Source of the DNA: Eonycteris spelaea
Taxonomy: Eukaryota; Chordata; Mammalia; Chiroptera; Pteropodidae
Length of the DNA: 64,000 bases
Direction of reading: 5' to 3'
Assembly: GCA_003508835.1 (NCBI GenBank)
Contig: PUFA01000106.1
Coordinates: forward strand, 372,001-436,000
In this document: piece after piece, positions 1 to 11,281 of the stretch
How the letters are laid out: the number at the start of each line of letters is the position of its first letter
Numbering within the stretch: position 1 is the stretch's first letter
The notes under the pieces: model-generated
Database searches by the model: none
The model's input: the letters and a program-made list of their open reading frames with translations, nothing else
What the model was told of the DNA's origin: nothing
Translations under genes and position numbers: made by a program

Positions 1-951
1 TGATGCAAGTTAAAAAAAAAAACAGAGAAAGAGAAAGAAAAATGCTACTGAAATTGACATCGCTCTGCACACAGCTAATGCAAAACTCCACGTCCGTGAA
101 TGCGTTTCCCCATCTGGTTTGCAGCTGTAGCCAGCATTATTCCTGTGCCTGGTATTACTAGAAAGTTTGCCTCTTAAACTCATGTCCTTCTTGATCCTTT
201 TGCTCTAAAGTCTCTTCCCACCCTGAGATGGCTCCACCCCGGGCTTGCCTTTGTGTCCCACTTGGCAGTTAATCATCTTAGATTAATACCAGGGACACTT
301 TTGCCTAATGGAGCTTCAGCCAGGAGGAGAGAGACAGAGAACCGAGAAGAAAGCTTCTGCTAAGTGAATGTGTCTACTCATTTTCTCTTGTGTTTTACAT
401 GCTCGCTGGTATAAAAGACGTCCCGGAAGTCGATGGATTAAATATAAATGTGAAGTAAGGAAATATGTGATAAAAGAGAGGCAGATAAAAACCTACTTGA
501 GCCCAATGGGCGGACCATGTGGTGAGCTGATATAATACTTTAATTCTGGCATCCCTGTGGCTAGCTCAGGTTGACAACATTTCAAAGATGACAATTATTT
601 GGAATAAATCCAAGATTATACTTTAAATAAAAATGTTCATAAATCATAGCTCTTCCACTATGAATCGGACAAGCACATAAGCAATTACTTATAGGAGCAG
701 TATTATCTTGCAATTCAAGCTGTTTCTTAAGTTGATTTGACTAAAAGCTTATTTTTTTTCCCCAAAGTGAAAAATGAAAACATTCAGCTTGTCTTGCTTT
801 GTTCTGTATATGAACGAAGTTCAATTAGATGAATCATTTGTTCTCTCAAAAAATTATGTGAATGAAAAATGGGGATTCAGGGGAAAAAGGGGAGTAAGCC
901 AGTATGTCTCGGGTAAAGAGCTGGGCCAGTTGCTACGACATGCAGCCTCAT
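1..951. other. Unique AT-rich DNA, no gene seen
   Basis: I see no recognisable gene or interspersed repeat here. There is a short A-rich run at 10-60. Open frames in this stretch are short and have no family features. Long-range context (intron or intergenic) cannot be decided from the window. Confidence 0.5.
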
Positions 952-971
952 GGGGGCGGGGGGAGGGAGGG
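952..971 (+). other. G-quadruplex motif
   Basis: Four or more G-tracts of at least three bases occur on the plus strand, separated by single-base loops: G5, C, G6, A, G3, A, G3. This fits the canonical G3+N1-7 quadruplex rule with very short loops, which is the most stable class. Whether it folds, or matters for replication or transcription here, is inference. Confidence 0.7.
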
Positions 972-1127
972 CAGAGAATCAGGACCCGTCCACCCATGAG
1001 AGTGTCCTGTGCCACAGGGACACTGGTCTGGACTTACAAAGAAATTCTCTCTGTCCATTGGTTTCCAAAACAAGAGAGTCTGCACAAACTCCTTTTTTGC
1101 CCATTCTGTGCTGCTCGAGGGTAAGCA

Positions 1128-1325
1128 CCTCTGACTTCTAGTCCTGGGTCTGCGCCTACCAGTTTCGGGTCCTTGGGGGAGTTTTTAAATGTATGTCAGT
1201 TTCATCATTTGGACAATGAAGATTTAACCTCACAGCATGGGTTTAAATCAAATAATGCATGTAGAGCTCTTAGCACACTACTGGGCACAAATTACATGCT
1301 GCCATTAAGTTTTGGTGCTGGTAAG
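1128..1325 (+). repeat. MIR SINE, near full length
   Basis: The order of MIR landmarks is visible on the plus strand: a degenerate 'tcctgggtctgc' core, a 'cagtttcatcatttg' segment corresponding to the MIR 'cagtttcctcatctg', then 'aaataatgcatgtagagctcttagcaca' followed by a 'ctgggcaca' motif. This is an ancient tRNA-derived, L2-mobilised SINE shared by mammals. Divergence is high, as expected for its age. Confidence 0.8.
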
Positions 1326-1340
1326 GGTGCTATAGAGAAT

Positions 1341-1387
1341 GATATATATCCAGATAGATGATAGGTAGATAGATGATAGATAGATAA
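1341..1387 (+). repeat. Imperfect (GATA)n microsatellite
   Basis: Interrupted tandem GATA/TAGA units directly follow the MIR end. The array is short and impure, so it is probably only weakly polymorphic. Confidence 0.8.
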
Positions 1388-2700
1388 CATGTCCATATCT
1401 CTGATATGTAGGCAATTTGTGAATGCTCATTTAGCTTATGAAAGGTTATAATCTCATCACTGTTTTGTGATCTCAGACTTATATAATACCAGGTAACATG
1501 TAAAATCCTTACTTCCTAGTGTAGACAATGTTTCTTTGCTGCATGTACATCTATCTCAGTGATATGTCAGTTGCTTTTCAAACTCTAGGATAAAAATGGT
1601 CCAGGATGGAGTGGTACACACTCATTTGGTACAGAAAATAGCTCTCACCCACATGCCAATGAAATAAGGTTTTCTTGATGCAAAGAGAAGTTATAAATTA
1701 TATATGAGTACATGTTACATTACCAAGTAGTGAATAAAATTCAGAGAGATGCAGAGAAGAAATTACTAAAGACAAATCCATATTAGTTCCAAATTAGATT
1801 TCTTTAACACATTGAAAAACACGCTAATGTAATAGGAATGGATTAATCCTACAGACTACTTGGGATAAAATTACCTTTAAAATGGAAAATAAAGATGGTG
1901 ATACTTAATATAATGCCAGTAAAAAATCCTAAGGAAAATTTTCTTGGGATTTGAACTTGAAAAATTATTTTAATATTATCTGAAAGAATTTATTTTATAG
2001 CAGTGACTGTCAGTCTTTTATTGTAACCTACACTATAAAGCTTGTTTAAAGTTTGATTCAATCCATGTACCCCTACTCACACATACATGCATATACACAA
2101 ACACAAGCAATGACAGTTTTGTAAAATCATAATTACCCCAAATCCACACAATCAAATCTAGTATTTTCTATATTATTTATTACCAGTCAAGTATGGATGA
2201 TTTCTGATTAATTCCCAAGACTTTAAGTGGATTCTGAGCTACTTGCATTTAAAATACACTATTTTACACAATATTCAATTAAATTGTTAAAAATAAGAGT
2301 TATAAGGTAATTCTTACCCCATCATATATTCACATGTATAAGAAAGCTACAGGCATATGAGTGAAACAATGGAAAGTCCTGAATTATACTTATGTTTACA
2401 TAAGCAATTTCACATAAAATAAGCATGCAGTTCTAGTCAGTGATAAGATCATATATTGCATGAAGAAATTGTTAGCATAGGACCCAATAGCAATGAGCAT
2501 CCCCAAAATACAGACTGTGGTTTTGCAATAATGGATGGTACCAAGTCGGAGGAAGGGGGCTGTAAAAGATGACTCTGAAGCGTCTGCATGCACGAGAGAG
2601 CGTGACAGCTGTCAGAGGGTACAGGGCAAATGGGACAGTTTGAGTTTCACAAAGGGCAGATGTTGAAGTTAAGTATGTTTAAACAAACAAGTTTAAAAAT
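1388..2700. other. Unique AT-rich DNA, nothing recognised
   Basis: No gene, RNA or clear repeat family was seen on either strand. Open frames are at or below about 65 codons and lack signatures. Confidence 0.5.
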
Positions 2701-2706
2701 AAACGT

Positions 2707-2760
2707 AACTGGTTATCCACCGGAGTAACAGGAAACCGGTTCGTTATCTGGGTAACGGTT
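2707..2760. promoter_or_regulatory. Cluster of three CP2/Grainyhead-like sites
   Basis: AACTGGTT (2707-2714), the perfect palindrome AACCGGTT (2734-2741) and AACGGTT (2754-2760) lie within 54 bp. AACYGGTT is the established recognition sequence of the Grainyhead-like and TFCP2 families. The local sequence also has more CpG than the AT-rich surroundings. That it is an enhancer is inference; MYB proteins (YAACKG) could also bind parts of it. Confidence 0.35.
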
Positions 2761-2761
2761 A

Positions 2762-5640
2762 AATCAGAGGAGAGAAATAACATTATCCGACTTTGTATAT
2801 TAACTAAACATTAGATAAAAACTTAGTAGGTGAGGGGAGTTGTCTCTGGAAACGTTTGTTAGTTTTGGGTATCTGAAAAGACTCATAAGCCTCAACAGAA
2901 CATGCTCATTTATGCCTCTTATCTGAAGTCAGAGAGGGTGGTGCATCGAAAGAAAGGGATACAGGTAGGTAGGCTTCGGGGATCCAGGTGAGGTTCAGGT
3001 GTAAATCCCCATGGTGGTCATTCACCTTGGAATTGATCTGTCATGAATTTTGACTTTAGAAGAAATCAAGGCAGAAACTTCCAGAAAGTCTTCTGTGCCC
3101 CTCTGGTCTCATAATCAGCCAGGCTGTCTAACCAGGTATACCAGTTGAAAACTATCACTAAACGATCTTCCTCTGGGGTTTGAGGGTCACCAGCAGAGTT
3201 TTGTGTTTTAAACAAATATCATAGATTCCACCGCACTTATCTTGGTCAGGAGTCAAAGCCAGACACCCAGGCCACCCTGGAGATAAGGAGAGAGCTTCTC
3301 AGTCAAGCAGTACATTAACTCTACAGTGCCTCCTTATGGAATTATTCCACCTAATAAGTGCAAGCAACATTTTAGAATATTACTGTTTCGCGATCCCCAA
3401 TAAATTAATGGACCTAGGCGTTTTGCATGCCAGTTGCAAATATCACAAAAAGAGAGAAGACATTTGTGCCTCCTGATGAAAGAACACCCCATCAAAGCAA
3501 TCAGTCTTGAGACTGATCGAGTCTCTGGATGCAATCTCCAATTCTCAGGAACTACAGAGGACAGAGGAACATGTTAAATTGCACCATGGGTACGCAATCA
3601 GCAAATCTAAACTGACAAACTCAGTTCACGTGTTTATAGGTTCTTTAAGATGCTATCGGTTGTATGGTTTTCATTTGAAAGAATTATATGGAAAGAAATA
3701 GAGCAGGGGAATCTAAATGTTTTTTTTTTTTTTTAAATGTAAAAGATATCAAGTTAAAATTGTGACGACTACATTCAGTGACCCGGGGGTTGGGGGGGGC
3801 ACACACACCGAGGTACTGCAATTGTGAACAGATGCAAAGAGAGTGGGCCCCCACTGGGCGGAGCACGCAGAGGGGTTTCGAGGCGACAGCGTTCTAATTT
3901 GGCCTGATGAAGTCACAAGAGAGTTTGGCTTACCATATTTTTGCCTGTGTTGTTTTCCAGATCTGTGTTTTATTCGACAATAAAACATTTATGAAGGTTA
4001 GGAGGAGAGTTTGGGGCCTTGAGTACTAAGATAGAGACTCTGAATTCGATAATGTGCCATTGTTAGTATTATTAGTATAATGAACAGATTTTGGAGCAAT
4101 ACAGGCTCACATCTGAATCCCAAAGGGAGGGTTTGAGAATGGCTAAATGAATAAAGATACAGTATTTTGGGCCACCTGGCCATACAATGACACTTAGGTA
4201 TTCTCGAGAACTCTCGATCAGATTTGAAGAAGGAACTGTTTCTTCGGACCCCTTAGATGTTGTGTAATTCCTACAGTGTATCTGTGACAGCTTCACAGAA
4301 AAGCAAGCTGGCTCAGGAAAGGTGGACCTGGTGTGGGTGCTGGAAATGCTGGGTTCAATGCCAGTGCACCTTTTGGCCTGTGCTTGTGGATTACAGCAGA
4401 TGGTAGAGAATGTCATCTTTGCCCCAATCTCTCTAATTTTTAAAAGAATCACTGATCTTTCTGTTTCTTGCTACTTCAACACAATACATAATGAATGACC
4501 TTGATTTCAAATGGAAGGTGTGATGCCCTTAAAATATTGGGGTAGTAGGCAAGCGAAATGACCGTAGCCTTCAAAAAATTTATTGAGAATGAAAGTGCTT
4601 GGACCAGACACCAAAGGGTAAAAGATTCTAATACTAGTTGTTATAGGACTTCCCTGTGGTCCTAAATGGAAAGAGTCAGATGGGGGCAAGGGACAGTGGT
4701 GGGAGGAAGTAGCCATTGAATGTAATGATAGAAATAGATTTTCATTGAACACTGGGTAGATATTTGAGATAATATGATATATAAACAGCTTTAGTTTTTT
4801 TGTTTTCTGTTTTTTTAGCAAGGATAACAAAAATGCAATCTGACAATATTTGTGCAGGTGAGATTATCCCAAAGAAAGTACAAAGGGAAGGAAGGAGGGG
4901 AAAAAGGTAGATTTTGCCCAAAGAAGGAAAGCAGCACTAAGTTTCCAATTCTGAGCTTGAGTGACGGCAAACTCTTTCATCTAAAATGATCTATTAGATA
5001 ATCTGACCACAGATATTCTTAAAAGGAGTAACTTTGTACATTTAATAACTATCATTCTGTATTTTTGATATAACAAAGCATCGTTTCCTTTTCTTGAAAT
5101 GTCTGATTTCTAAGGAAATAAGAAAAGTAATAGCGTAAGTTACAGAGGTGTGCAATATTTCTGTAAAATAGGGGAAACCCTCATGTACACACATGCACAC
5201 TCACAGACACCCCCCCCACACACACACGATACTGAATGAACGGTAAAATTGGAGTTATTTGAAATATTACATTTCATAACATCAGGTTGGAGTGATAGAC
5301 TTAGCACACAGGAAAATGAAAAAAAATAAAAAGCTAACTACCAGTCTAAATATGCTTGTGATATGCTAAAAATGAATTTCAGGTACTCAAAGGATCACAT
5401 AAGAGGAAACTATCAAAAAACTGCCAAGTTTGAGATTTAGAAATGTCACTCATTGATGCTGTTTCCAAACAAAAAAGCTTTTATTCCCGATGGCAGTTTT
5501 TCACAGCTTAACTGATAAGCTTGTGTTAGGTGTTTGCATGAGGCCTTTAATACATACGTATGTGTGTGTGTGTATTCTTAAATGAAGGAAGTCAGTGTGC
5601 ATAAGGAAAGAAGGACTTAATGGGTTAAAAACTGTGTAAA
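2762..5640. other. Unique DNA with short simple repeats
   Basis: No gene was recognised. It contains a T14 run at about 3721, a G-rich stretch at 3784-3799 with adjacent CA dinucleotides, an interrupted CA/C-run tract at about 5185-5228 and a short TG run at about 5560-5575. A minus-strand frame of 126 codons at 4072-4452 has no family features and is not called as a gene. Confidence 0.5.
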
Positions 5641-5920
5641 TGTTACTCCAGTAAAATTATATCTTGTTGTTCAGTTGAATACTCCCCACTTCTTGGATAG
5701 CTTTAAATTATGGCCAAATGCTTGCAATTGTGAACTCCCTACATCGTGGCTGCCTGTTCCCAGGCTTCACCAACCAGGGCTGTCCAGTGGGATTACTGTA
5801 AGCCTTCACGGCAGTCTGCCAGCCACTGATGAGAAACTCATACCCCTGGATGTTAGATTACTCTCTTTATTCCGTCCTGTGACGGCTGTGATTGCTGTCA
5901 TGGTGTTAGGTTAGAAATTA
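5640..5920. other. Moderate-GC unique block, possible conserved element
   Basis: This block is less AT-rich than its flanks, carries no repeat signature, and is open for 79 codons on the plus strand at 5675-5914. The open frame has no recognisable protein family. Conservation is only a guess from composition. Confidence 0.2.
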
Positions 5921-7947
5921 GCATTTTGTGGCCCAAATTTTGCCATCCAGAACACAGTCAAAAAAAAAAAAATCCAGAGAATAGTGATTTCTTCTGTCAA
6001 AAAAGATACACATGGCAACCATGATACAGACGTCTACCAAACGTAGGTCAGGAAACGCCTGGTCCGGGCTGGCCAAGCTAACGCAGGGGTGTTTTACTGT
6101 TATCGCAGGCCTCTGCTTAGAAACCAGAGGTTTTCATTTTATAAAGGTAAGACTGGCTGAGGAAAATATGGACGAGTCCTTACAAATGTTAAAATTTAAA
6201 AATGATCTTGGTCTTTGGCATTAAAAAATTTTAAATCCAAATTAATCACAAGAGGCCCCACACCTAATTTTCAGCATCATTCCAGTTCAATCTAGAAGCA
6301 ATGACAATATAATGTATGCTCTCTTGTAATAGTTTCTAGCTGATAAATGTGTCTGAATAAACTATGAAAAGATGAAAGTAAAGGAGTTATGAAAAATAAA
6401 ATGGTAAATATCATTAATTTCATTTGTCTTTGCCCCTTACATCATTATGACAAAATGACGTAAGTGCAGTAGTGCTATTATAGTAATCAATGTTTTGTGT
6501 CATTGATGATTCGGTAAATGTCCTTCAACTAACATTCTCTCTATTCTATATTTGCTTATGCCTATGTACTTACTAACCCGTTATTAAAGAACTATTGACT
6601 TTTCAATTTTATATTGTGGTTAGGACTTACATAGAGTTTAATTTCTACTCTTTGCTGGTAATTAATTAGAGCAAAAAGAAAATGAAAGCGATTTAAATTT
6701 TAGTAAGAGAAAACGATGTCGTTTGCTTATCTTCTGGTTCTTCCTAGGCTATTCACAGACATGCTAATATTTCCTGTCATTAATAGTGAGGAAGCTAGAA
6801 GGATTCTGACATGTGAGGTGCACAGATTCTCCTAGGCGCCTGATATTTACCCACCCAAGCTTATCTGTCATCTTTAATCATGCAAAAGGCAGAATTACTT
6901 CATCATTTCATTTTATTGAAAAGAAAAGAGAGATTTACATTAAAAATGATGACATGCAAGAAAAAAAACAAATTGCAAATGATTACGAGGCGAAGGTAAT
7001 GCAGAGACTAAGGCTCCATTGGTTTTGTGATGCTCATTTAAAGCAATGATCTAGTAAAGCTAAGATATAAAAGCAATGATGATGTCAGCTTTTGGGGCCT
7101 AACCATCTTGTTTTTGCATTCCTGGTCTGCATTCTTAGGCAGTTATGTGGGGAAGCTCAGACAAATAATTAAATATCAGACCTTTTTACCCATCCCTCCC
7201 CATTCTTATCCCAGATCGAATTATACTATAATGGTAATGTTATATAAAGGGCCATGACCTTCAAATTCAAGTTCAACACCTTAAAGATTTTTATACAAAA
7301 TACTCGTTTTTAATTCCAATGGCACAAAATGAACCAAACCATATTCTATGAATGATTAAGTTCAGTCTACATACAGTAATGTAAGCTTAATTTTCTCAAG
7401 CAAGCTTGTTCTTGATTTCAATATATATTATCGTATTTTTTACTTTTATGGCAATAACATATGCTTTATATCAGCAGTGTCTCATGCACTGCTTTGTATT
7501 ACAGAGTTGGATTTGGAATTTTTAAAATAGTTGTTTGGGCTAGAAAAGCCCATTTTTTTTCTAGCTTATATTACTTGTTTCTATTTTTCTTGTTGAAATA
7601 TAGTAAGCAAATATTCCAAAGATCAGAAATTGGAAAAACTTTGTGGAGAAATTGACAATTTTTAAAGTTTTTTTTTTTTTGTACATGTATATTGGATAAT
7701 ACAAGGATTTTCGAAGCAGTAGATCTCTTCCAAATTTTTTTCTTGACTTCAAGGTATATTGTCTTGTAAGGCTGAGTTAACACATTTCTGAAAACAATCT
7801 ATACTTGATGGGATTGTGTTTAAAATAATCATTTGCATCAGATAAGAGCAATATATGCAAGAGAAATTGAAAAAATTGCTTTCGAAGTTTAGAAGGAAAA
7901 AAATATCTTTCTAAGGCCAAATGGTAATTATACTGATTCTTTTACCC
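5921..7947. other. Unique AT-rich DNA with candidate regulatory block
   Basis: No gene was seen. A CRE/ATF-like TGACGTAA lies near 6455. The block at 6800-7050 is dense in homeodomain/POU-type words (for example ATGCAAA and TGATTACG). The rest is plain AT-rich DNA with homopolymer runs, such as T12 near 7669-7680. Confidence 0.35.
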
Positions 7948-8025
7948 TTGAATAGATAGATGTTTAACACCTACTATGTGCCAAGAACTGTGTTAACTAT
8001 TATGAACAAAATTTCTGGCATATAC
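7948..8025 (-). repeat. L2 3'-end fragment
   Basis: The plus strand shows the reverse complement of the L2 terminus: the 'acctactatgtgccaagaactgtgttaa' word series followed by 'gaacaaaat'. Only the last part of the element remains. A MIR origin is possible because the two share a tail. Confidence 0.6.
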
Positions 8026-9860
8026 TTTATTACATTTTTACCCATAGTGTAAATTATTTAAGAATCCAGAAAAAAAAAAGATATATTTCTACCCTCCTAG
8101 ATATGTAATGGACGTATTTTCCTGAACTTGAATATCTTCTCAACATGTACACAGCTATATGACCACTCAGTCCCTCAGTGATATTAAACCAATTCAATAT
8201 TTCAGCATATTCAGATTTATATTAGCATTCATGAAGTTTATTTTAAATTTAAATGGCACAATTTACAGTGATTCAAGAATATTACTGTTTTCCATATAAT
8301 TATATACTATCAACAAAATAGTCCAATGCAATTGAATATAAAAGTTAAAAGATAAAATTGGAAGAGTGCAATAATTTTTTTGTTTAAGTTAAAAGATTAT
8401 ACTCAAACTATAGCAATTGTGATTTCGAAAGCCATATAACATATATAATTAGGTTTTAGAAACACATGGTTTATGATCTTCCCTAAGGACTGAGAAGCAT
8501 ATATTAAATATCAGCTATTCTTTTGCTCATCTAAAGTATCTTTAAATTCCAGATCCAGACTCTATAAATACCACTTCATACCAAAATTCATTTGGGGAGA
8601 TAAAGAAAATCCTGCTTTTCTTCTTTTGAATTCCAGCGATGACTTTGCTGCTGGAAAATTCAAAAACTTTTCTTTACATTTTTAGATAGTCTTATCATTT
8701 ACAATGCCTGCACAGTTGTTTTGAACACACAGTAAAGAATAAAAAGAAAATATCATAATATAGCTAAATGAGCTCTTAGTCTTTAAACATTAACTAGGCA
8801 AATAAACATTTAGTTTTGCACATATTAAAACTTTATTTATATTCAAAACTATATTCAAATACACATTATTAAACTCAGGTGATTATTGGTATAGGAAAAT
8901 ATATATTTGCGGTAAATTTTGAACTCTATTATTACAAAATAGAAACAATGAAATAAAATGTCCAAACTATTGCAATTTACATATTATTATGTAAATCCAA
9001 GTTAATACTAGGAATGACTTTTTGAAAGAAATTCACCTTTTTTATCATTGCAATGACAATTTGATTTCCTTTTTTTAATAACCCATTTTAGATACATTTT
9101 TGTATATTTTGTCAGAGACAAAATGATTATTTGTACTTAATAATGATAGATAATTTAATTAAGAATACAAATTTCTGCCATACTTTACTATAATGCTAGT
9201 TTTCAAAAATAGGAAAAAATAAAAAACCTAGCCTAAATTCATTTTTATTGACTCATGGGGTATTTAAACTTTCAAATACATCCTTCTTTTGAACATGTAA
9301 TTTTCCTAAAGCATTCATAGATTTAAATTGTTTGAAATTATCACTTTCGTTCAAATGAAAATAAAAATCCAGGATAACTGACAAATAGAAGACTTGCAAG
9401 TATCGAATACTAAGGGAATAACTAACAGGGTTACTTTAACTTTATAGCAATAGGTGGCACTGTTTCCTAAATACTCTTTGATTTGAATTGAAAAACATTA
9501 GAAATCGGTTGTTTCTATACATAATTTCATATATGTGAAAAATGAGAACACAGATGTAAACTTTAAAAAATTCTGGGCATATTCCGTTATTATTACTTAG
9601 TATTTTTATTTATACAGCCAGTAGGATGTCCAATAGTAAAAATGCAGATTAAAATTTATGATAATAAATACAATTAGTTCCACATTTAGTATGATTCATG
9701 AAAAATGTTGACTTTTAATATAAATAAAATGAAATCCCTTATTATTTTTCCTTGAAGAATTTCACTTTGGAAATTTCTAATCCTGCAGAATTTAGGATTG
9801 GAGACTTCCAGGTGTTCAAAAAACCAAAGAGGGATTCAGAATACTAAAGGCGCTTAATAA
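8026..9860. other. Very AT-rich unique DNA
   Basis: No gene or repeat was recognised across this stretch. It is one of the most AT-rich parts of the window and has no open frame of 60 codons or more. Confidence 0.5.
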
Positions 9861-10429
9861 AATTCATTTTATACTGCCGTGTTTCTTCTGGCAGTGTTTT
9901 GGGTAGTGATAGAAATAAGGCTGTCACGTGATGTGTGTGCCTGTTAGGTATAGTGATTGTAACAATGTGCAGCCCTTAGACTTACCGTGCAGAAATGGAA
10001 TTCTCTCACCACCGGAACAGATTGTGAGCATCTGAAAGCAACAAGGAAAGGGACGAAACAGGCTATGTCTGTGTTCACAGAGTTTATGCGTGGGCGAGAG
10101 TAGCACAAGGACTGAGCCCTCACTACAGCACACGCTCCTCTTTAGAAGCTGGGCATGTTGGCCCGGTGGCAGGCAGATCGCAATGAGACAGTCCCTTTGC
10201 GCAGACACAGCCTGTCTGTCCCAGGCTTGCAAAGGCAGGCGTAGGCCAGATGCGGCCCCTGTGCCTCCGGCCACCGTGGCGGCCTGTCCCAGTGCAAGCC
10301 ACGGTCCGCACCGACGCCTTGCAAATTGATGAATGCCACACCAGCTGATGAGTGGCCTTCCTTCTCCCAGAATCCTCAGAGATGATGACTAAATATGTGA
10401 TTTGGTGGTCTTCATGATTGTGCTGTCTT
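9861..10429. other. GC-richer block, no gene identified
   Basis: Composition rises towards GC from about 9,920, with several CpGs at 10,180-10,320. Overlapping open frames occur on both strands (10090-10329 plus, 9924-10274 minus), as expected by chance in GC-rich DNA. The part at 10,220-10,300 vaguely resembles the 'gatgcggcccctg' segment of an old hAT transposon, but too weakly to call. Confidence 0.3.
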
Positions 10430-10870
10430 GTGCTTAGACACTTCCTGCCCTTTTAAGGGAGAACCAGAACACTGCGTCAGAGAGTGGGGTGCGCGATGCA
10501 AACGCCCTTCAGAAGTGAAGGGCTGACTTGCCCGCACTGCAGACGCGGCCTCTGGCAGGCCTGGCAGCAGCCCCTCTGGAGCGCTCCTGTGCAGCCGGGG
10601 CCTCTGGCCCAGTGTCACATTCCATTCCTGGGGGCGCCCATGCAGCATGAAGAATGGGGGGGAATCTTGCCTCAACTTGAGACAGCTCTCAAGGTTCCTC
10701 CCGACTTCCCAGAGAGTTGGGTGAGGCCTCAGCCCTGCGTTCTCGTTTTCCCTGCCACAGGACAGGGGCTGATCCCCGGGGCGTTCACTGATAACGGTCG
10801 GTCGGTTGTGCACACTAATCTCCATCTTCAACCCCATTTCCCGGGGGGCGGAGGGGGAGCAGTCTGTTCC
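10430..10870. promoter_or_regulatory. CpG-enriched island
   Basis: About twenty CpGs fall within roughly 440 bp in a window otherwise depleted of CpG, with high GC content. No TATA box, splice site or repeat signature was recognised. Long open frames on both strands (138 codons plus, 175 codons minus) follow from the low stop-codon density. It could be an orphan CpG island, an enhancer or a decayed GC-rich repeat. Confidence 0.4.
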
Positions 10871-11115
10871 TGCTTTAAAATGGAGCGTGAATCCAGCTAG
10901 AGGAAAGAGGGTTCTGTTCACTGCTCCGCAGCCAGACACCAGATCATAGCACTAAGACGTTTGTGAATACGGTTTTAACCCCAAAATGACCTAATTGAAG
11001 GGGAAAAAGCAAGACTCATACCAGCACTTAATAGCACTTAGTACTAGTTTACATGAATACTCAGATGTTTGAACTGGGTATTGTACTGTCTGCATGCAGC
11101 ATACAATAGAACAGG
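10871..11115. other. Unique DNA, nothing recognised
   Basis: Short AT-rich stretch between the CpG-rich block and a TATC-type simple repeat. No feature seen. Confidence 0.4.
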
Positions 11116-11281
11116 ATGTATACCTGTATCTCTCTCTATAGATATATCTATATCCATCTATATATCTATATGTCTATCTATATAGATTTCCTTTGCCCCT
11201 GTTTATTGCATATTATATATGTAGATATAAATATATACCTTGTTCTTGTTTATTGCATATCATTTATGTGTCTGACCCCAG
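11116..11281 (+). repeat. TATC/TA simple repeat with 47-bp imperfect tandem duplication
   Basis: Degenerate TATC/TATA units at 11130-11190 are followed by two copies of a segment containing 'gtttattgcatat', starting at 11201 and 11248. The 47-bp offset implies an imperfect tandem duplication; the best-matching part is about 22 bp. Confidence 0.6.

Noticed and set aside
4072..4452. 126-codon minus-strand frame
   Set aside because: No family signature; its length is not exceptional for 64 kb scanned in six frames.
10412..10939. 175-codon minus-strand and 138-codon plus-strand overlapping open frames
   Set aside because: Open frames on both strands of the same CpG-rich block point to low stop-codon density, not to coding.
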